DNA from: Oscillospiraceae bacterium
GTDB lineage: Bacteria; Bacillota; Clostridia; Oscillospirales; Oscillospiraceae
Length of the DNA stretch: 51,364 nt
Reading direction: 5' to 3'
Assembly (NCBI GenBank): GCA_017408915.1
Contig: JAFQTS010000080.1
Span: 1 to 51,364, forward strand
A program made the translations under genes and the position numbers. Positions 15,620-24,419 of the stretch are shown one piece after another. The notes beneath the pieces are model-generated. The model did no database searches. It was given only the letters and a program-made list of their open reading frames with translations, and was not told the DNA's origin. The first letter of the stretch is position 1, and every line of letters begins with the position of its first letter.

Positions 15620-16489
15620 TTATGCTCCAAAAAAGTTCTTAATCGAAGTCATTTTCCCGCTTTCCAAGCGGCTGAGACACAAAAATGTGCCATCCATACC
15701 GTACACGCGGTACTCGCCGTCGGGCAGCTCCTCACGGATGGTGAAGGGGTTGCCGTTGCGGCACAGCTGCTCCACGCGGGGGTGGGAAATGCGGTATTCG
15801 CCGCAGTGACGAAACAGGGAATCGATGGGTCGCAGCACAGCCTCGCCCTTTTCCTGTACGTCATCAATGGTAACAGCTTCTTCCAGCGTGAAGCCCGCCG
15901 CCATGGTGCGGCGCAAGGAGGCCATCACGCCGCCGCAGCCCAACACCTGCCCAATATCGTGGCAGAGGGTGCGGATATACGTGCCCTTGGAGCAGCGGAT
16001 GCGAAGGCGGTAGTCCACCTCATTCATCTGCTCCAAAACTTCCAGCTCAAAAATGGTCACGGCGCGGGGCTTGCGCTCCACTTCCTTGCCCTGTCGGGCG
16101 AGGTCGTAGAGCTTCTGTCCGCCGATTTTGATGGCAGAATACATGGGGGGAATCTGCTGAATCTCCCCCGTAAACTGGGGTAGCACCGCCGCCACATCCT
16201 CCGCCGTTACAGTAACAGGGGCAGTGGTCAGCACATTGCCCGTGCTGTCCTGTGTGTCGGTGGTAAGGCCGAGGCGCAGGGTAGCCACATATTCCTTCTC
16301 GCCGCTTTCAGCGAAGCTGACGCCACGGGTAGCCTGTCCCACAAACACAGGCAGTACGCCCGTTGCCATAGGGTCGAGCGTTCCCGCGTGGCCCACTTTT
16401 TTCGTTTTCAAAATGCCGCGGAGCTTGGCGCACACGTCCATGGACGTCCAATCCGCAGCCTTATCGATAATGACGATACCTTCAGCCAT
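15620..16489 (-). CDS. truB: tRNA pseudouridine-55 synthase
   Basis: A 289-residue enzyme that makes pseudouridine at position 55 of the tRNA T-loop. The catalytic aspartate lies in GHAGTLDPMATGVLPV (residues 34-49). Other family features are EKEYVATLRLGLTTDTQD near residue 65 and the RIRCSKGTYIRTLCHDIG segment near 157-174. It starts with an ATG that directly follows the nrnA stop, with GGAGG 5 nt upstream. It is part of the nusA operon in the conserved order rbfA-nrnA-truB-ribF. Confidence 0.96.
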   Translation of the reverse strand: MAEGIVIIDKAADWTSMDVCAKLRGILKTKKVGHAGTLDPMATGVLPVFVGQATRGVSFAESGEKEYVATLRLGLTTDTQDSTGNVLTTAPVTVTAEDVAAVLPQFTGEIQQIPPMYSAIKIGGQKLYDLARQGKEVERKPRAVTIFELEVLEQMNEVDYRLRIRCSKGTYIRTLCHDIGQVLGCGGVMASLRRTMAAGFTLEEAVTIDDVQEKGEAVLRPIDSLFRHCGEYRISHPRVEQLCRNGNPFTIREELPDGEYRVYGMDGTFLCLSRLESGKMTSIKNFFGA

Positions 16490-17434
16490 TTATGCCTCCG
16501 TTACCTTGCTGACTGCCTCCAACACGGCAGCCTTGACCTCCGCCATGGTGCCCTCCACCGTAGCGCCTGCCGCGCCACGATGACCGCCGCCGCCCAACTG
16601 GGCGCACACGGCGCTGGCATCCACACGAGGACCCGTGCTGCGGAGAGAAATCTTAATAACACCCTCGCGAAGTTCCCGAAGGGTAATGCCGCAATCCGTA
16701 CCCTCCACCAGCGCGGCGAGGGAGCTGAGCTCCTCGATATCCGCCTCGGTGGCGTTCATCTCGCGGCGCAACGCAAGGGGAATGGACATGACTACCACGC
16801 GGTTATCATCATGGAGGGTCATCTCCTCCACCATGCGGCTCTCCATCTTCAATCGCACAGGGCTCTTGGTGCGAAACAGCGCCTTATTCACATCGCGGAC
16901 ATCCACCAGCTCCATGAGCTCCGCCGCAATGCGGTGGGTACGGGGCGTGGTGTTGCCGTACTGGAAACAGCCGCAATCGGTGCTGATAGCCACATAGAGC
17001 GGCAAGGCGATTTCCGCCGTAATGGGGGTCATGTGACGGATGATGTCGTAGACCACCTCACCGCAGGCGGCGCTCTCCGCCTCCAAGCAGGTCTGGTTGG
17101 CGAAGAATTCCTGCGAGCCGTGGTGGTCGATAGCCAAATCCACGCGGGACTTATACTGCTCGGCATTGTCGATAAAGAGGGACAGCGCCGCAGTATCCAC
17201 GCTCACCACCGTGGCGGGGACATAATCCTCCGCTGCCCACAAGCCCTCGGCATAAGGGGCATAGGTAGCGGTGATGCCGTGGTTTTTCAAAAGGTATGCC
17301 TCCTTGCCCAAATCCCGCAGAGCGCGGCACAGGGCAGCGGCAGAGCCGATGGTGTCGCCGTCGGGGCGCACGTGGGTCAGCAGCAGGAACTTATCCCGCT
17401 CAAGCAGCCACACAGCCACTTCCTTCGTGGTCAT
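16490..17434 (-). CDS. nrnA: Oligoribonuclease / pAp phosphatase, DHH-DHHA1 family
   Basis: A 314-residue phosphoesterase that degrades nanoRNAs and may remove the 3'-phosphate from pAp. The DHH domain has HVRPDGDTIGSAAAL near residues 21-35, VSVDTA near 79 and the DHHGS motif near 103. The DHHA1 domain ends with a glycine-rich GGGGHRGAAGA motif near 283. The start at 17434 begins the family's usual sequence (MTTKEVAVWLLERDKFLLL), while the longer in-frame extension runs through rbfA and is not credible. It is 7 nt behind rbfA and abuts truB. Confidence 0.9.
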   Translation of the reverse strand: MTTKEVAVWLLERDKFLLLTHVRPDGDTIGSAAALCRALRDLGKEAYLLKNHGITATYAPYAEGLWAAEDYVPATVVSVDTAALSLFIDNAEQYKSRVDLAIDHHGSQEFFANQTCLEAESAACGEVVYDIIRHMTPITAEIALPLYVAISTDCGCFQYGNTTPRTHRIAAELMELVDVRDVNKALFRTKSPVRLKMESRMVEEMTLHDDNRVVVMSIPLALRREMNATEADIEELSSLAALVEGTDCGITLRELREGVIKISLRSTGPRVDASAVCAQLGGGGHRGAAGATVEGTMAEVKAAVLEAVSKVTEA

Positions 17435-17441
17435 AGACACC

Positions 17442-17822
17442 TCACTTATCCTCCGGCAGCACGATGTCCGCGTTTGCCGGATTGGCGGGCTTGACGTTGT
17501 GGAGCATGTCCAGAATATGGGCGCCATAGGCGATGGAATCGTCCATGACGAACTGCAGCTCGGGGGTATAGCGCAGCTTCAGCCGCGCGCCCAGTTCACG
17601 GCGCAGGAAGCCGGAAGCAGACTTGAGACCACGGAGCAGTTCCTTTTCATCGCCGTTAAGGGCACTGATATAAATGCGGCTATAGCGGAGGTCGGAGGTG
17701 GTGTCCACGTGGGTGATGGTCAGCATTGCGCCTGCAATGCGAGGGTCTTTCACCGTGCGCAGCAGAGCGGAAAGCTCCTTCTGCACCTCCTCATTGATGC
17801 GTCCGATACGATTAGATGCCAT
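17442..17822 (-). CDS. rbfA: 30S ribosome-binding factor A
   Basis: A 126-residue KH-like protein that helps 16S rRNA 5' end processing and 30S maturation, especially in the cold. Family blocks include RIGRINEEVQKELSALLR near the start, KDPRI near 26 and TSDLRYSRIYISALN near 46. The start at 17822 follows AAAGGAG by 8 nt. A 226-nt palindrome-rich spacer separates it from infB, which is long for this operon. Confidence 0.95.
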   Translation of the reverse strand: MASNRIGRINEEVQKELSALLRTVKDPRIAGAMLTITHVDTTSDLRYSRIYISALNGDEKELLRGLKSASGFLRRELGARLKLRYTPELQFVMDDSIAYGAHILDMLHNVKPANPANADIVLPEDK

Positions 17823-17852
17823 AGCGTTCACTCCTTTCTTTATAAGGGAAAA

Positions 17853-18042
17853 CAGGGGCGGGCGTGTACGCCCGCCCCTGCAACAGTAGTTTTGCGAGTT
17901 CACCGCCCTTGCGAGCGGAAAATATTTTAATCATTTTTTGCCGCGACATGCGCGTGGCAAAAAATACCTCTCGCCCCGCCAGTGTGTCCGCAGGACGCGC
18001 GCAGCGGGGTGGATTCAATGAAAATCCTTGGATTTTCATTGA
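17853..18042. repeat. Palindrome-rich spacer inside the nusA operon
   Basis: The 226-nt spacer between infB and rbfA holds three near-perfect inverted repeats: CAGGGGCGGGCG-TGTA-CGCCCGCCCCTG arms at 17853-17880, TTTTTTGCC/GGCAAAAAA at 17934-17964, and TCAATGAAAATCC/GGATTTTCATTGA at 18015-18042. They may be RNA processing sites, terminators or a copy of a genomic palindromic repeat. No gene is seen here; the small minus-strand open frame through it is an artefact. Confidence 0.7.
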
Positions 18043-18048
18043 CGGAAG

Positions 18049-20421
18049 TTACTGGGGGATTTCTTCCATAGTGAAGGCTTCGACAATGTCGCCTTCCTTG
18101 AGGTCATTGTACTTCTCGATGCTCAGGCCGCACTCGTAGCCGGAAACCACTTCCTTGACGCTGTCCTTAAAACGCTGCAGGGAGGCGAGGATACCCTCGT
18201 GGATGACGATACCGTCGCGAACCAGACGCACCTGGCAATCCTTGCGCTGGAGCTTGCCGTCCTGCACGTAGCAGCCGGCAACAGTGCCGACACCGGAGAC
18301 CTTGTAGGTCTGACGCACCTCGGCGTGACCCAGCACCACCTCGCGGAACTTGGGTGCCAGCATACCCTTCATAGCGGCCTCGATCTCGTTGATGGCATCG
18401 TAGATGACGCGGTACATACGCATATCCACGTTGGCGCGGGCAGCGCTGTCGCGGGCGGCGGCATCGGGACGGACATTGAAGCCGACGATAATCGCCTGAG
18501 AGGTGGAGGCCAGCATGACATCGCTCTCGTTGATGGCGCCAACACCGCCGTGGATGACGCGGACGCGGACTTCCTCGTTGGAGATCTTCTCCAAGGAGGC
18601 CTTCACGGCTTCCACACTGCCCTGTACGTCTGCCTTGACGATCAGGTTCAGGTTCTTCATCTCACCGGCCTGGATCTGGCTGAACAGATCCTCCAGAGAG
18701 ACCTTGGTGACGGGAGCATTGGCCTTGGCCTTCTCCTCTTCCTTGCGCTGCTCCACCAGCTCACGAGCCAGCTTTTCATCGCCGACGGCGTTAAACACAG
18801 CACCGGCGGAGGGAGCTTCGCTAAGACCGGAGATCTCCACGGGAACGCTGGGGCCGGCCTCGGTGAGACGGGCGCCCTTGTCGCTGATCATGGTACGGAC
18901 ACGACCCACGGAAGTGCCGGCGATGATGATATCGCCCTGCTTCAGCGTACCGTTCTGCACCAGCAGCGTTGCCACAGGGCCGCGACCCTTATCAAGGCGA
19001 GCCTCGATAACAGTACCCTGTGCCATGCGGTTGGGGTTGGCCTTCAGCTCACCCACCTCAGCGGTGAGGGTCAGCATCTCCAGCAGGGTCTCCACGCCCA
19101 TACCGGTCTTGGCGGAGATGGGGCAGATGATGGTGTCGCCGCCCCATTCCTCGCACACGAGACCGTACTCGGTCAGCTGCTGCTTGATGCGCTCGGGGTT
19201 GGCAGTGGGCTTATCCATCTTGTTGACAGCAACAATGATGGGGATCTCGGCGGCCTTGGCATGGTTGATGGACTCGATAGTCTGGGGCATGATGCCGTCG
19301 TCGGCAGCAACCACCAGAATGGCGATATCCGTGACCATAGCGCCGCGGGCACGCATGGAGGTAAAGGCCTCATGGCCGGGGGTATCCAGGAAGGTGATGG
19401 GCTTACCGTTCAGCTCCACCTGATAAGCACCGATGTGCTGGGTGATGCCGCCGGCCTCGCCGGAGGCAACGTGGGCGTTGCGGATATAGTCCAGCAAGCT
19501 GGTCTTACCGTGGTCAACGTGACCCATGACCACCACAACGGGGGCGCGGGGCAGCAGATCCTCTTCGGCGTCCTGATGATCGTCGATGAGCTTCTCCTCA
19601 ATGGTGATGACCACTTCCTTCTCCACCTTGCAGCCCATTTCCTCGGCAATAATGGCGGCGGTATCGAAGTCGATCATCTGGCTCAGAGCTGCCATAATGC
19701 CGTTCTTCATCAGGCACTTGACCACCTCTGCACCGGTCTTTTTCATGCGGCTTGCCAACTCGCCAACGGAGATCTCATCGGGGATCTGCACGGTGACGGG
19801 AGTGTTCTTAATTACCTCAAGGCGCAGCTTACGCAGGCGATCCGCCTCTTCCTGACGGCGCTTGTTGCTCTGCTGACCCTGCTGCTGACGCTGCTTGTTG
19901 CGGAACTTCTCCTTGTTCTGGAACTGATCGGCACCGCGGCGACCGCCGCCATGACGGCTCTCGGCCATATCCTGCAGCTTCTCGTCGTACTTGGCCATGT
20001 TCACGTTGGTGGCCTTACGGGTATCCACCACCTGCTTCTGAGGCACGCGGGACATGGGCTGCTTCTCCACTACGGGAGCGGCAACTTCTTCCTTCTTCTG
20101 ATTCTGCTGCTGACCCTGCTGACGGCTACCGCCCTGCTGACGGTTGTTGCCCTGCTGGGGTTTATTCTCCTGCTTCTTGGCAGGCTCTGCCTTCTTCTCC
20201 TGAGGCTTTGCGCCCTCGGCGAAGATGGTGATGATGTTGTCGATCTGGTTGTGCTGGGTCAGATACTCAAATACCAGAGAGAGCTCACGGTCCTCCAGCA
20301 CCTGCATGTGGTTTTTGGGGGTCTCGGCGTACTTGGTCAAGATCTCCGTTACGTCCTTCGTGGCGACACCAAAGTCCTTCGCCACCTCATGCACTCTATA
20401 TTTGTTTGCTACGCTACCCAA
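18049..20421 (-). CDS. infB: Translation initiation factor IF-2
   Basis: A 790-residue GTPase that brings fMet-tRNA to the 30S subunit. An N-terminal IF2N-like domain (about residues 1-55) is followed by a low-complexity Gln/Lys/Arg-rich linker (about 75-190) and a second IF2N domain near 205-255. The GTP-binding domain has GHVDHGKTS (G1), the DTPGHEAF motif (G3) and NKMD (G4) between about 300 and 410. Domains II to IV fill the rest. The start is TTG at 20421, with GGAGG 8 nt upstream. It lies between ylxQ and rbfA. Confidence 0.97.
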   Translation of the reverse strand: MGSVANKYRVHEVAKDFGVATKDVTEILTKYAETPKNHMQVLEDRELSLVFEYLTQHNQIDNIITIFAEGAKPQEKKAEPAKKQENKPQQGNNRQQGGSRQQGQQQNQKKEEVAAPVVEKQPMSRVPQKQVVDTRKATNVNMAKYDEKLQDMAESRHGGGRRGADQFQNKEKFRNKQRQQQGQQSNKRRQEEADRLRKLRLEVIKNTPVTVQIPDEISVGELASRMKKTGAEVVKCLMKNGIMAALSQMIDFDTAAIIAEEMGCKVEKEVVITIEEKLIDDHQDAEEDLLPRAPVVVVMGHVDHGKTSLLDYIRNAHVASGEAGGITQHIGAYQVELNGKPITFLDTPGHEAFTSMRARGAMVTDIAILVVAADDGIMPQTIESINHAKAAEIPIIVAVNKMDKPTANPERIKQQLTEYGLVCEEWGGDTIICPISAKTGMGVETLLEMLTLTAEVGELKANPNRMAQGTVIEARLDKGRGPVATLLVQNGTLKQGDIIIAGTSVGRVRTMISDKGARLTEAGPSVPVEISGLSEAPSAGAVFNAVGDEKLARELVEQRKEEEKAKANAPVTKVSLEDLFSQIQAGEMKNLNLIVKADVQGSVEAVKASLEKISNEEVRVRVIHGGVGAINESDVMLASTSQAIIVGFNVRPDAAARDSAARANVDMRMYRVIYDAINEIEAAMKGMLAPKFREVVLGHAEVRQTYKVSGVGTVAGCYVQDGKLQRKDCQVRLVRDGIVIHEGILASLQRFKDSVKEVVSGYECGLSIEKYNDLKEGDIVEAFTMEEIPQ

Positions 20422-20451
20422 ATAAAGCCACCTCCATCTGTGTGATCGTTG

Positions 20452-20883
20452 TTACTGTTTCTTTGCCTTGGTCTTGCCGCGCCGCACATTTTTCTCGTGG
20501 CGCTCCTTTTCCCGCTTGCGCTCCAAAGCGCGAGCCGCCTTTACATCCAAGGCTGCGGCTGCGGGGGCGAACTTCTCATCTTTCGCCGCTAATTTTTTCA
20601 CCAAGGCGTTGGCAAAGCCGATGTCCGTCACCGCGCACATGGCGACGCTGGTACGACCCAAGGCACTGCCAAGGGCGTCTTTATCCGCCGGAATGGTAAG
20701 GCAGAGGCAATTGCCGGCCTGAGCAAAGGAAAATGCTCTGCGCTGAGAAGAGGGCGCGGCATCCTCTGCCACGAAAATAACCCTCGCCTTTTTTGCGCGG
20801 GCAGCGCCGCCCACAGGCTCTTCGCCCACCTCTACGCGGCCTGCCTTCAAGGCAAGGCCCAACATAGAAAGGACATGTTCCAT
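20452..20883 (-). CDS. L7Ae/L30e-like RNA-binding protein (YlxQ type)
   Basis: A 143-residue protein with an L7Ae-like fold in its first 100 residues (MLGLALKAGRVEVGEEPVGGA, then ARVIFVAEDAAPSSQRR) and a very basic Lys/Arg-rich tail. Proteins at this position (YlxQ) bind RNA kink-turns and are thought to assist ribosome function; the exact target is unknown. Its ATG overlaps the ylxR stop by 1 nt (TAATG). The basic tail of about 30 residues is an addition to the usual 100-residue length. Confidence 0.85.
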   Translation of the reverse strand: MEHVLSMLGLALKAGRVEVGEEPVGGAARAKKARVIFVAEDAAPSSQRRAFSFAQAGNCLCLTIPADKDALGSALGRTSVAMCAVTDIGFANALVKKLAAKDEKFAPAAAALDVKAARALERKREKERHEKNVRRGKTKAKKQ

Positions 20884-21161
20884 TACAACTCGCCCCTTTC
20901 CATCTGTGCCTCCAAGGCATCATATACCGCCTCGGGGATCGCCAGTTCAAAGGCTCGCTCCAAAGCGCGGCTCTTCCGCGCCCGCTTGAGACACTCGCCG
21001 TCGTGGCACACGTAGGCGCCGCGGCCGGACTTCTTCCCGCTGCCATCCAGCACGATCTCCCCCTCGGGGGTGCGCACCACACGGAGCAGCTCTTTCTTAT
21101 CCTTCATGGTTCGGCAGCCGACACATTGCCGCTGCGGGATCTTACGGGGCTTGACAGCCAT
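20883..21161 (-). CDS. ylxR: YlxR family RNA-binding protein (RnpM)
   Basis: A 92-residue DUF448 protein. The motif QRQCVGCRTMKDKKELLRVVR (split over residues 9-29) and GRGAYVCHDGECLKRA near 46-61 are typical. In Bacillus this protein (RnpM) binds RNase P RNA and modulates it. GGAGG lies 8 nt before the ATG. It follows nusA in the conserved operon order. Confidence 0.93.
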   Translation of the reverse strand: MAVKPRKIPQRQCVGCRTMKDKKELLRVVRTPEGEIVLDGSGKKSGRGAYVCHDGECLKRARKSRALERAFELAIPEAVYDALEAQMERGEL

Positions 21162-21193
21162 ATCGGCTACCTCCTTACTGAATAAATGTATCC

Positions 21194-22255
21194 TTAGCCT
21201 TCCTCGCTGTAGGAGGCGGGCTTGATGTCGATCTTATAGCCGGTGAGGCGTGCTGCCAGACGGGCGTTCTGCCCTTCCTTACCGATGGCGAGGCTCAGCT
21301 GATCATCGGGAACGATGACGCGGCAGACCTTACCCTCGCTGCCCAGCATGACTTCCAGCACGTCGGCGGGAGCAAGGGCGGCAGCGATGAACTCGGCGGG
21401 GTCTTCGCTGTACTTGATGATGTCGATCTTCTCGCCGCGGAGCTCCTCCACGATGGCGTTGACACGCTGACCGCGGGGGCCGACACAGGCGCCGATAGGA
21501 TCGATGTTCTCGTCCTCGGACCACACAGCCATCTTGGTGCGGTTGCCCGCCTCACGGGCGATGGCGCGGATCTCCACGCTGCCGTCGTAGATCTCGGGCA
21601 CTTCCAGCTCGAAGAGGCGCTTGACCAAACCGGGATGGGTACGGGAAATCAGCACCTGAGGGCCACGGGTGGAGCGGCGCACCTCAACGAGATACACCTT
21701 CACCAGCTGACCTTCACGGAGGGTCTCGCCGTCCACCTGCTCGTTGAGGGTGAGAACAGCCTCGGTAGTCTCGCTGCCGGTGCCGATCTTCAGACCCACG
21801 TTGCCGGTGCGGGGATCGATGCGCATGACAGTACCGGTGAGGATCTCATGCTGCTTGGAGTTGAACTCGTCATAGATCATGCCGTGCTCGGCCTCACGCA
21901 GACCCTGAATGATGACCTGCTTGCCGTTGCCGGCGGCGATACGACCGAACTCCACGTTCTCCACGGGGAGATTCACGATGCCGCCCAGCTCATGCTTGGC
22001 GCTGAGGCGCTTGGCCTCCTCCAGAGAGATCTCGGTGCCGGGATTCTCCACCACCTCCACGATCTCCTTCTGCACGTACATCTTCAGCTCCTGCTTCTCC
22101 TCGTCCACATCCACGATGACGTTCTCCACGCCCTCATGGTCGCGCTTGTAAGCAGTGGTCAGGGCCTGAATGATCTTGCCCATCATAAAGGTCTGGGGAA
22201 TGCCGCGCTCTTTTTCCAGCATTGCCAGTGCCACAAAGATCTCTTCACACTTCAT
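21194..22255 (-). CDS. nusA: Transcription termination/antitermination factor NusA
   Basis: A 353-residue RNA polymerase-associated factor. It has the N-terminal polymerase-binding domain (about residues 1-125), an S1 domain (about 130-200), and KH1 and KH2 domains with GACVGPRGQRVNAIVEELRGEKIDI and IGKEGQNARLAARLTG in the last 150 residues. It lacks the C-terminal acidic repeats, as is normal in Firmicutes. The ATG at 22255 is chosen over an in-frame TTG 6 nt upstream because AAGGAG is spaced well for it. It follows rimP. Confidence 0.96.
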   Translation of the reverse strand: MKCEEIFVALAMLEKERGIPQTFMMGKIIQALTTAYKRDHEGVENVIVDVDEEKQELKMYVQKEIVEVVENPGTEISLEEAKRLSAKHELGGIVNLPVENVEFGRIAAGNGKQVIIQGLREAEHGMIYDEFNSKQHEILTGTVMRIDPRTGNVGLKIGTGSETTEAVLTLNEQVDGETLREGQLVKVYLVEVRRSTRGPQVLISRTHPGLVKRLFELEVPEIYDGSVEIRAIAREAGNRTKMAVWSEDENIDPIGACVGPRGQRVNAIVEELRGEKIDIIKYSEDPAEFIAAALAPADVLEVMLGSEGKVCRVIVPDDQLSLAIGKEGQNARLAARLTGYKIDIKPASYSEEG

Positions 22256-22305
22256 TGTCAATTCTCCTTATTCTATTCCGTTCCTTACAGATGTTACAAC
22301 AGATT

Positions 22306-22761
22306 TTAAAACTCAACACGCAGACGCACCAAAGCAACCTCGGCTTTTTCAAACCGCAGTGCCTCGCCACCGCACTCGATGCTGACTGCGCCGTTATCGT
22401 AGCCCGTCAGCACACCGGGGAACTCCTTGCGTCCGTTTACGGGCTTGTAGGTCTTGACCAGCACGGCACTGCCCATAAAACGCTCAAAGTCGGAAGGCCG
22501 CTTCAAGGGGCGCTCAGCACCGGCGGAGGACACCTCGAACATATAGCTTCCCTCAATGGGGTCCACCTCATCCAGCAGGTCGCTGACGCGGCGGGACACC
22601 GCCTCGCAGTCGAGAATGTCGATGCCGCCCTCTTTATCGAGGTAGAGGCGCAGATACCACTGACCCGCCTCGCGGACGTACTCCACATCCCACAGCTCAC
22701 AGCCGTTTTCCTCGGCTACAGGGGCAGCCAAATCCCATACGATTTCGGTAACTTTCTTCAT
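22306..22761 (-). CDS. rimP: Ribosome maturation factor RimP
   Basis: A 151-residue protein needed for 30S subunit assembly. Family blocks are VAEENGCELWDVEYVREAGQW near residues 15-35, LRLYLDKEGGIDILDCEAVSR near 36-56 and YMFEVSSAGAERPLKRPSDFE near 73-93. It is the first gene of the nusA-infB operon. A leader of about 100 nt with a terminator-like hairpin precedes it. Confidence 0.95.
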   Translation of the reverse strand: MKKVTEIVWDLAAPVAEENGCELWDVEYVREAGQWYLRLYLDKEGGIDILDCEAVSRRVSDLLDEVDPIEGSYMFEVSSAGAERPLKRPSDFERFMGSAVLVKTYKPVNGRKEFPGVLTGYDNGAVSIECGGEALRFEKAEVALVRLRVEF

Positions 22762-22817
22762 GTTTCCCTCGCTTTTTTCAACGGTTGGGGAAATTTTAAC
22801 CTTTGAAATTTGCCCAA

Positions 22818-22846
22818 CAAAAAGAGCGGACAGGGGTGTCCACTCT
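22818..22846 (-). terminator. Terminator-like hairpin in the rimP leader
   Basis: Arms AGAGCGGACA/TGTCCACTCT with a GGGG loop and one mismatch, followed on the minus strand by five T. It lies between the predicted promoter (22872-22900) and the rimP start, so it could attenuate the operon. Downstream GTTGGG and CCCAAC arms could form a competing hairpin. Confidence 0.55.
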
Positions 22847-22871
22847 CAGTCAACTCTTACTTACATAGGGT

Positions 22872-22900
22872 ATACTACCACAGTTTTCCCACAATTGCAA
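22872..22900 (-). promoter_or_regulatory. Promoter of the rimP-nusA-infB operon
   Basis: Minus strand TTGCAA (22895-22900), 17 nt, TAGTAT (22872-22877) with TGG just upstream, an extended -10. It puts transcription start near 22865 and gives a leader of about 100 nt. Confidence 0.55.
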
Positions 22901-23013
22901 GGCTTTTTCCCAAAAAAGAGGCCATATAGCAAGCAAAAAACTATCTAAAAACGACCTTTGGCGACTTTTGCGCTTATAAAAACCCCTCGCAGAGTTTCGC
23001 CGCCGCAGTTTTT

Positions 23014-23041
23014 TCGAAAAAGTGGCACACCACTTTTTCGA
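23014..23041. repeat. Perfect 12-bp palindrome upstream of the nusA operon
   Basis: TCGAAAAAGTGG-CACA-CCACTTTTTCGA. It lies in the 324-nt gap 22762-23085 between rimP and the third surface protein. The rest of that gap holds the rimP promoter and leader and AT-rich sequence; no gene is seen. Confidence 0.7.
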
Positions 23042-23045
23042 GCAT

Positions 23046-23074
23046 AAAAAAGACCGCCTGCAGGCGGTCTTTTT
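23046..23074 (-). terminator. Terminator of the third surface protein gene
   Basis: Stem AGACCGCC-TGCA-GGCGGTCT flanked by A5 and T4. It is 11 nt past the stop on the minus strand. Confidence 0.9.
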
Positions 23075-23085
23075 GTCGATATTCG

Positions 23086-24336
23086 TTAGTCTTTCTTCTT
23101 TCCGAGCCATGCCACACCGGTCATAGAGAGGACGGTAGCAGCGGCAGCAAGACCCACACCCGCATCAAAGGTCTTGGGAGAGGTCACCGTAGTATCGGTT
23201 TCTTCCGTCACAGGCACATATCCGCCAACGTATCCACCCGTGGTCTTGGGCTTCTCTGCCACGGCGTAGGTGGAGAACAGCTTACTGCTGACTTCCACGC
23301 GGTTTCCGCGCACCCGAACATACTGATTTCCTACCAGCAGTGTGATCTCGCCCTCGTGTTCACGCAGCACCGCATAGTCGAAGCCGCTCTTGGCCTCGCC
23401 AACATCGATCCACATCGCCTCTACAGTGCGACTGGCCAGCACGGGATCGGAATTTCCCACCTTCAGCAAAACCTCGATCTCCAAATATCTGTCAATGTTG
23501 TATGCACTAAAGCCCTGATCTTCCAGTTTCTGCTCGAAAGCTGCCTGCTTTTCGGGATTAACATCGTCTTTGTGCACGATCTTCGGCAAGACTTCAACCT
23601 TAATCTCTGCGCCGTCAGCAATGGCCTCCACCATATCCGCAGTCATCTGATCGACACTTTCAGGTTCAACCCCCACCTCTTCGAGCTTGCTCCCGATATC
23701 TTCATAGGCCTCGAGATTTCTCTCTGCCTTTTCTAAAAGCTGGGCAAAGTTGCAGACGGGCAAGTCTGCGGGCTTGACTCCGTTATTCAAGCCAAATCCA
23801 GGCGCGGTCATCAGCTTTTCCAAATACTCCCTGGCACCAGTAGACAGGGCGTTGAAGGCTTCCTCTGCACCAACGATACGCTGCCAAATTTCATGGGTAA
23901 AGGGCTGAACAGCGAATTCCGCGTGGGGCGGATCGGGGTCTACCAGCGTGCCGCCGTTGGGATCGGTGCTGATGATGTATCCCTCATAGCCATCCTCTGC
24001 AACGACCAAATACTCCACCATGAACATAAAGCCCTGCGTCCACTCCAGCAGCTTTCCGTAGCTCAGTCCGGGATGGGCTGCATCCACCAGTTCGTTGACG
24101 CGGGTCTGCGCATCTTCACCCAGTTCGTTCCAAGCGCCCTCCGAGGCGAGCATCTTTCTGAGAGAGCCATCATATCCCTTGACATGTCCAAAGATTTCGC
24201 CCTCGTCGTTGCGCAAATACGTGTCGATAAACTCCTGCGCTGCCTGCTCGGTGGCCTCATCTGCACCCCACGCGGGACTAATGCAGAGACTCATCGCCAT
24301 CACCAGCGACAGCACCAGCGCGATGATTCGTTTCAT
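23086..24336 (-). CDS. Secreted surface protein with SPKTFDAG C-terminal signal, under XRE regulator control
   Basis: A 416-residue exported protein with signal peptide MKRIIALVLSLVMAMSLCIS cleaved near AWGA. The mature part is acidic and mostly helical to about residue 240, then beta-rich with a GNQYVRVRGNRVEVSSKLFSTYAVAE segment near 330-355. A GGYVGGYVPV linker is followed by SPKTFDAG, a hydrophobic stretch and GKKKD. This resembles a sortase-type signal in which F replaces the usual G of PKTG. The start at 24336 has AGGAGGG upstream. It is transcribed away from a small XRE regulator, and two 19-bp operators lie between them. Function unknown. Confidence 0.75.
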   Translation of the reverse strand: MKRIIALVLSLVMAMSLCISPAWGADEATEQAAQEFIDTYLRNDEGEIFGHVKGYDGSLRKMLASEGAWNELGEDAQTRVNELVDAAHPGLSYGKLLEWTQGFMFMVEYLVVAEDGYEGYIISTDPNGGTLVDPDPPHAEFAVQPFTHEIWQRIVGAEEAFNALSTGAREYLEKLMTAPGFGLNNGVKPADLPVCNFAQLLEKAERNLEAYEDIGSKLEEVGVEPESVDQMTADMVEAIADGAEIKVEVLPKIVHKDDVNPEKQAAFEQKLEDQGFSAYNIDRYLEIEVLLKVGNSDPVLASRTVEAMWIDVGEAKSGFDYAVLREHEGEITLLVGNQYVRVRGNRVEVSSKLFSTYAVAEKPKTTGGYVGGYVPVTEETDTTVTSPKTFDAGVGLAAAATVLSMTGVAWLGKKKD

Positions 24337-24359
24337 ATAGTTTCCCTCCTGTACAGTTT

Positions 24360-24388
24360 TTGACATTCACTAAATGTCATATGATATT
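24360..24388 (+). promoter_or_regulatory. Promoter of the XRE regulator gene, overlapped by operator 1
   Basis: Plus strand TTGACA (24360-24365), 17 nt, GATATT (24383-24388). The perfect -35 box and the spacer are covered by the first 19-bp operator. Confidence 0.55.
24361..24379. promoter_or_regulatory. Operator 1 of the XRE/surface-protein pair
   Basis: TGACATTCACTAAATGTCA: 7-bp perfect arms TGACATT/AATGTCA around a 5-bp centre. It covers the -35 element of the plus-strand promoter. A near-identical copy begins 53 bp to the right. Confidence 0.75.
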
Positions 24389-24390
24389 CA

Positions 24391-24419
24391 ACTGTATCAC
24401 ATAATAGAAAAAATGACAA
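24391..24419 (-). promoter_or_regulatory. Promoter of the third surface protein gene, overlapped by operator 2
   Basis: Minus strand TTGTCA (24414-24419), 17 nt, TACAGT (24391-24396) with TGA upstream as an extended -10. The -35 box is the left arm of operator 2. Confidence 0.5.

Noticed and set aside
17812-18039. Small minus-strand open frame through the palindromic spacer after infB
   Set aside because: It runs through three inverted repeats and the rbfA start and has no credible product.
18199-20445. 748-codon open frame opposite infB
   Set aside because: It mirrors infB codon for codon in a GC-rich frame with few stops, has no ribosome binding site and no recognisable domain; infB is certain.
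22850-23110. 86-codon open frame on the minus strand upstream of rimP
   Set aside because: It covers a terminator, a palindrome and the rimP promoter; no domain or proper ribosome binding site is seen.
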